Shown here piece by piece: positions 18,611 through 22,331 of a stretch of DNA of 22,331 nt. The stretch is from Hofstenia miamia (lineage: Eukaryota; Xenacoelomorpha; Acoela; Hofsteniidae), in assembly GCA_900660155.1 (NCBI GenBank), contig CABFPE010000056.1, forward strand, positions 1,955,304 to 1,977,634, written 5' to 3'. The translations under genes and the position numbers were made by a program. The notes under the pieces are model-generated. The model worked only from the letters and a program-made list of their open reading frames with translations. It was not told the origin of the DNA and ran no database searches. Numbering within the stretch: the first letter of the stretch is position 1; the number at the start of each line of letters is the position of its first letter.

Positions 18611-18613
18611 ATA

Positions 18614-19107
18614 CTGCTAAATAATGCGTAGTACCTTCCGACGAGCCATCAAATATAAGCCCAAATTTGCTTGGCAAATCATTTGCTATTTTCTTCTTCA
18701 TTTCCCGTGTGACCAAATTCATGTACTTCATCAACTTCTCGACTGATATAGGCTTCAAATTGGTGTATTTCCTAACCAGTTCCTTTTCACAAACGGAAAA
18801 TTCACGACTCTCTGCAATAGTCCATTCAAGCCAGGCATATATGTTAGTAGCCTTGGAAGGAATAAATTCAAAAGAGTCCAGTGTAGCTTGTCCACCCGGT
18901 GGCAGCAGTATCAGAAAGTAAGGCTTGCATTTCAGATTTGTAATTATGATGCATTGTATGGTATGCGACATTAAATCTTGCGTAACCACTCCTTATATTT
19001 TGTTTGCGTTTTGCACCACATTTGCATACAAATGCTGTTGCTTCAGCATCCGGTGCCCCTTCTGCCATAAAATAAATATCTGCACCACTCTTTGTAGTAA
19101 AGTTCAT
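18614..19107 (-). pseudogene. hAT transposase, N-terminal part (broken)
   Basis: The likely start is the Met at 19105-19107 (MNFTTKSGADIYFMAEG). A BED-type zinc finger follows: CKCGAKRK, then GYARFNVAYHTMHHNY, giving C-x-C and H-x3-H ligand spacing. A frameshift lies between about 18870 and 18920. The helical region then reads FIPSKATNIYAWLEWTIAES, TNLKPISVEKLMKYMNLV and KFGLIFDGSSEGTTHYLAV. The Asp in FDGS is the first catalytic residue of hAT transposases; the following Trp of the family is Ser here. Reading stops at the non-LTR border, and the protein resumes at 10515. About 60-90 family residues between the halves are not found. Confidence 0.9.
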
Positions 19108-19540
19108 AACAACCGAATTCCGTGAAAAATAAAATGAAATACCAGCAAATACAGTGCTGTCTCGATAACCATGTGAGTGAGTTTGTTTTGTCGCGTCATG
19201 TTTAGCAAAAATGAACGCGATCTGCGTTCCACATTCAGCAATTATTTGAGCAATCATGCTGATTTGCTTACTCAGTTCTTTAATTGCCAATGGTGTTGAA
19301 GAATTAGTGAGGAGGGCTTTGATTTGTCTCGTGCTTTGATTTGACGAGGCAAGCGGTTTTTTTCTTTTAAGTAAAGCTAACCACGAGACAACACGTACGT
19401 AGTGCATGTAATGATCAATAATTGTCAATATTTTTTTTTCAAAAATAAATAATTGCAATACTTTTTCGCTGAACAATACAATTATTGCAACAATATTATT
19501 GACAATTAATGTATTGTCAATACAATAAACGGAAAGCCTG
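19108..19540 (-). other. hAT 5' untranslated region and right terminus
   Basis: This is the leader between the right inverted repeat (19518-19540) and the transposase start. The minus strand happens to be open here to 19476, but it lacks family features. GCAACAATATTATTG at 19487-19501 mirrors the palindrome at the left end, so it is a likely subterminal binding site. Confidence 0.7.
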
Positions 19541-19548
19541 TTTCGGTT
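19541..19548. repeat. Right 8-bp target site duplication of the hAT element
   Basis: TTTCGGTT, identical to 8665-8672. Confidence 0.9.
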
Positions 19549-19550
19549 TG

Positions 19551-19630
19551 ATAGACAAAAGTTGGTTTCATTAGGCTACGGTTAGACTATATAGACAAAA
19601 GTTGGTTTCATTAGGCTACGGTTAGACTAT
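19551..19630. repeat. Perfect 40-bp tandem duplication
   Basis: Positions 19551-19590 are repeated without change at 19591-19630. The unit ends with TTAGGCTACGGTTAGACTAT, which is the TTA target plus left terminus of the MITE that follows. The MITE therefore has a second, orphan left end at 19574. Confidence 0.97.
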
Positions 19631-19754
19631 GTGATTGGTCACGCGTGATCTGTCACATTTTGGTAAAATCGCACGTCTAACCACCAAGATAATTAGCGAT
19701 GTGACGTAATTTGGTAACTCTTCTTGCTACCAATAACGTAGTCTAACAGTGGCC
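19614..19754. mobile_element. PIF/Harbinger-like MITE, 141 bp
   Basis: The left end GGCTACGGTTAGACTATG and the right end (reverse complement GGCCACTGTTAGACTACG) are imperfect inverted repeats extending about 26 bp to ATTGGT. TTA flanks both sides. A 3-bp TTA duplication with a GG-starting terminus is the hallmark of PIF/Harbinger MITEs. It is non-coding. Confidence 0.8.
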
Positions 19755-19757
19755 TTA

Positions 19758-20471
19758 GAAAATCTATACAGAGAAAAACTTAAACTGTAAATAATGTTTT
19801 TCAACACATTTTTGTAAATTAGATTGCATTTACTGCATTTGTTTTTAATTTGAATATACTGCTGAGTAATATTGTTTCAATGCCCTGGTCCATCACTACC
19901 TTATTGCCCTGCCAATGTCCATCTCTGATCAGTTTACATTTCCTCCCTTAACAATAAAAAGAATTTTCAAGACGTTCTTCTATTTAGATAATGTTTTGTT
20001 GAATAGCATTCTATTTCACACACAGAGCGGGTCAATGGGTCACAGTTTTCGGATGTGTCGTGGGTCTCTACTAGATGGGTATGACTCACTGTAATCATTA
20101 CTAACATATTATATTAATTATTTATTTGCTCATTAAAATTATTCTTTTCAGTACATGTACTTAGAGACCATAGGAAAAAAGTATATTTATTTACTGCAAC
20201 TAATTTCAAAAATTACTGTTGTAGATCTTTCAAGTCAAATGTAGTTATAAGCAAGGTGTAATATAAGACGATGGTTAAATTCAGGACTTTAAAAACATGG
20301 GTCTCATCATGGGACCCATATCCAGCTCTGTTCACATATAGGCACCATCGAAATTTCAATATATGCACACGTTGATACTCGAATATCTAATATGAAAGCG
20401 GTTGGACAATCTGGCAATAAAAGATTTCATATGATGGAAAAACATTGTATCATGTAACTATAGATTATAAA
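19758..20471. other. Non-coding DNA
   Basis: No gene supported. A GGGTC-rich patch (20029-20071) resembles that at 1649-1704. ATGGGTC and GACCCAT (about 20297-20319) can pair around a 9-base loop. Confidence 0.5.
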
Positions 20472-20473
20472 TA

Positions 20474-21760
20474 CAGGGTGATCGCAATCTTCCCGCCGTT
20501 TTTTACCACTTTGATTTGAATGAATTAAAACAAATTCAGTGTCTCAAATCATGTTCTATACAGTGGAAACAAACAATGACTCAAATTGAGTCACTCAATC
20601 AAATGCTACAAAATCAAAGATTCTGTTCGAAGTGTCCTCAAAAGGATTCCTCACACAACTTACATTGACGAGTAAATGATCCATAAGCCTTTCGAATCAT
20701 CAATTTCGGAATGTTGTCAAGTAGTTCCATCAACCTTTTCTTCACTGTCGTGGATCTAGATGGTCTTGCGGGCTTGTAAAATTTGTTGTGGTTGTATTTC
20801 AGAGCCAAAATTCACAATTTCAAAGATCTGGACTTCTTGGAGGCCACTGGATAGACCCACCTAGACCAATCCATCAGTTGTTGAGTTGATTGTCGAGTAA
20901 CTTTCAAACCACCATCGGAAAATGTTGAGGAGCTCCATTTTGTTGATAAAATGTTCTCTTATGTTGATGTTGCTTGAGAAGTGGGATGAAGTGAGTTTGA
21001 AGAATACGTTTGTAATGCTCTGAGTTCATGGTTGTCTTCAACAATTCATACACAACACCAAAGTCAGGTGACACCAAAGCCCAGCACGTAATACCAGGTG
21101 AGCACAGCGCCTTATCTTCAGCAATCATCTTCGGATTGGCCATAGCATACACGAAATGGTTGTGTTTGTTGATGCAGCCATTTAGGTGGAAAGTTGCTTC
21201 GTTGCTAAAGCAGATGTTCTTCACTTCGAACTCTGTTAGAGCAATCCTGCAAAAATTCAACCATTTCCCTGGATCATCTGGACGCAATTCCTGAACAGAT
21301 ACCATCTTCCACGGCTTCAAACCCTCTTCCTTTAAAATCTTGTTGACAGAGGATTGCGCAACATCAACTTCTTAGGCCACCTTACGCTGTGATAGGAATG
21401 GCCCGTCTCCAAATGGTGCAAGGACATCTTTTTTCTTTTCTGTCGATATTGTTCTCTGTTGATGATCACCAACAAGCTTCTGAGGTAAGATGGTCAGAGT
21501 GTCCATGAATATCTCTTTCTAATCACGAAACATTCTCTTGGTTTCTTCACAATTGAAAGTAACTGAGAACGGTACAATTGATGCGATTTCAGTGTTGTTT
21601 AGATTGTGATATTCCATCGTGTGCGTCTCACAAGTAAATGAATTTAATAACATTTAACAAGATTTGACATTTGCACCGTAGATATCTATGAATCACACAC
21701 TTCATCTATACGTTTGAATAAACTGTGAGAAGAATCGACGAGAAGATCGCGATCACCCTG
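20474..21760 (-). mobile_element. Tc1/mariner element, 1,287 bp, complete ends
   Basis: Both ends start CAGGGTGATCGC, and the inverted repeats match at 22 of the first 25 bases. TA flanks both sides. A degraded transposase occupies most of the interior on the minus strand. The total length and coding position are standard for mariner-type elements. The CAGGGTG start is shared with the MITE at 5296-5887, but the rest of the ends differ, so this element is not that MITE's parent. Confidence 0.93.
20614..21617 (-). pseudogene. Tc1/mariner transposase, catalytically dead
   Basis: It reads from MEYHNLNNTEIASIV (21617) through PFLSQRKVA and SSVNKILKEEGLKPWKMV, the helix-turn-helix region, with in-frame stops at about 21520 and 21375. 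The open catalytic part has FSNEATFHLNG where the family has FSDEA, and FYQQNGAPQH where it has QQDGAPPH. WIGLGGSIQWPPRSPDL follows, then a stop and NCEFWL in place of the TPLDF-like third site. The C-terminal tail, in another frame, reads KLMIRKAYGSFTRQCKLC and GHFE, ending at 20614. The length (about 335 codons) is full. Two of three catalytic Asp are Asn and the third is Glu, in addition to stops and frameshifts. Confidence 0.9.
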
Positions 21761-21762
21761 TA

Positions 21763-22074
21763 TAACTGAAAACGGCTTCCCTCGGGTTTTTGAAACCATA
21801 TTAATATATTTTCATGTACATTTAGTTCATTATTGTAGTATTCTGTGATTGCACTGAATTAAACTTACTTTTTAATATACATTCATCCTAAATTGTGGCA
21901 ATGTTCTAATACGTAGGCATATTATTACCGGAAAAAAATTCATTTTATTATATTTTACCATATTTAACCAGTTAATTCCTTACTCAGTCAAAATTTAACA
22001 ATTTGGTAAGGTTGCAAAGTAAACTTAATATAAAATTGCTTTGCAAAGTACCTAATATATATACATATGACAAG
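21763..22074. other. AT-rich non-coding DNA
   Basis: Nothing identifiable. A minus-strand frame at 21984-22250 is the antisense of the RT fragment that follows and is not a gene. Confidence 0.5.
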
Positions 22075-22310
22075 ACTAGATTCATGGTGCTAAATAATTC
22101 TAACAAGACTAAAAAATTTATGTTAAAAATAATAAATAATATTATATAAGAAGAGACAAAAACTATATACTTAGGAAAAATCTTTGACAATAAGTTAACA
22201 GTTGAAATCGAAGTCAACAAAATAATGCAGAAAATGATACAAGGAATCAAGACACTATCTAAAATTCAAAGATTCATACCTATTAATTAGAAAATTACTC
22301 TACGAAAATC
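22075..22310 (+). pseudogene. Non-LTR RT thumb fragment, partial
   Basis: Plus-strand reading gives FMVLNNSNKTKKFMLK, a stop, then KTIYLGKIFDNKLTVEIEV, NKIMQKMIQGIKTLSKI and a stop after RFIPIN. The YLG-(V/K)-x-(I/F)-D-(N/S)-KL-T motif followed by a helix with KI and LSKI is the region just after the palm in non-LTR reverse transcriptases. The Lys in YLGK replaces the usual Val. The copy is cut or continued at the (TA)n tract and window edge. Confidence 0.7.
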
Positions 22311-22331
22311 ATATATATATATATATATATA
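22311..22331. repeat. (AT)n microsatellite at right edge
   Basis: AT run to the last base. It may continue beyond the window. Confidence 0.97.

Larger units (their letters stand above)
16490..18612 (-). mobile_element. Non-LTR retrotransposon no. 3, truncated at both ends
   Basis: On the minus strand: an ORF1 C-terminal piece (18610-18281), an endonuclease (18135-17477) and the RT fingers and part of the palm (about 17460-16500). The 5' end stops where the hAT transposase reading breaks off. The catalytic DD box and the thumb of the RT are missing. It belongs to a different lineage from element 1, judging by GAQKGRSCVEW and FIDFSKAYDHVPR. No 3' tail is recognised. Confidence 0.85.
8673..19540 (-). 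mobile_element. hAT transposon, 10.9 kb end to end because of nested insertions
   Basis: Both ends begin with CAGGCTTTCCG, and the inverted repeat is exact for 23 bp. The TTTCGGTT duplication flanks both sides. Subterminal AT-rich motifs (GCAACAATATT) recur near both ends. The transposase, on the minus strand, is split: its start lies at 19107 and its hATC end at 9312. Removing 10516-18613 leaves about 2.8 kb, close to a normal autonomous hAT, so the length comes from later insertions and not from captured host genes. Frameshifts and stops in the transposase show that the copy is dead. A further insertion of unknown type seems to lie at about 10015-10290. Confidence 0.9.

Noticed and set aside
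16665..18631. Several plus-strand frames at 16665-16877, 17087-17368, 17798-18019 and 18080-18631
   Set aside because: They are antisense shadows of retrotransposon 3, whose minus-strand products are recognisable.
8673..19540. A giant hAT carrying captured host genes as cargo
   Set aside because: Everything identifiable inside the extra 8.1 kb is retrotransposon or hAT debris. No host-like gene is seen, and the transposase itself is interrupted by it.
1..22331. CRISPR array, prokaryotic operon, LTR retrotransposon or endogenous virus
   Set aside because: I saw no evenly spaced direct repeats with spacers, no gene clusters with ribosome binding sites, no long terminal repeats, and no integrase, gag or capsid-like coding.

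Overview
The window looks like repeat-dense nuclear DNA of an invertebrate animal. It is AT-rich and full of (TA)n microsatellites. Its transposons are metazoan types: hAT, Tc1/mariner, PIF/Harbinger-like MITEs, and non-LTR retrotransposons with an AP endonuclease plus reverse transcriptase. There are no bacterial operons, ribosome binding sites or CRISPR arrays. An arthropod is my best guess, but the sequence alone does not prove it. Both ends of the window lie in (TA)n runs.

Layout. Positions 1-7088 are non-coding AT-rich DNA. They hold microsatellites, a degenerate 16-bp minisatellite (1213-1310), a diverged duplication with a period of about 191 bp (2401-2760), a GC-richer patch with nested inverted repeats (4542-4684) and a compound MITE with TA target duplication (5296-5887). 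Positions 7089-8147 hold the only intact gene that I see: an intronless 352-residue zinc-dependent medium-chain dehydrogenase of the polyol/threonine dehydrogenase type, with an AATAAA signal behind it. A decayed coding remnant of unknown identity (8236-8563, minus strand) converges on it.

The dominant structure is a hAT transposon whose two ends lie 10.9 kb apart (8673 and 19540). They carry a 23-bp perfect terminal inverted repeat and a perfect 8-bp target duplication TTTCGGTT. Its transposase reads on the minus strand and is split. The N-terminal part (BED finger, first catalytic region) is at 19107-18614. The C-terminal part (second catalytic region, dimerisation domain) is at 10515-9312. 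The roughly 8.1 kb between them is a pile of later insertions. From left to right these are: a CR1-like non-LTR element on the minus strand with PHD-type ORF1, endonuclease and RT (about 14829-10661), itself interrupted by a hAT-like fragment and a duplicated endonuclease piece (11581-12294); a plus-strand non-LTR element lacking the RT palm (14863-16333); and a third non-LTR remnant on the minus strand (18612-16490).

Right of the hAT lie a 40-bp perfect tandem duplication, a 141-bp PIF/Harbinger-like MITE (19614-19754), and a complete but dead 1,287-bp Tc1/mariner element (20474-21760) in which all three catalytic acidic positions are changed. A plus-strand RT fragment runs into the right edge. 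Apart from the dehydrogenase there is no working gene set. The biology here is mostly a layered record of transposition. I found no convincing new multi-gene system.
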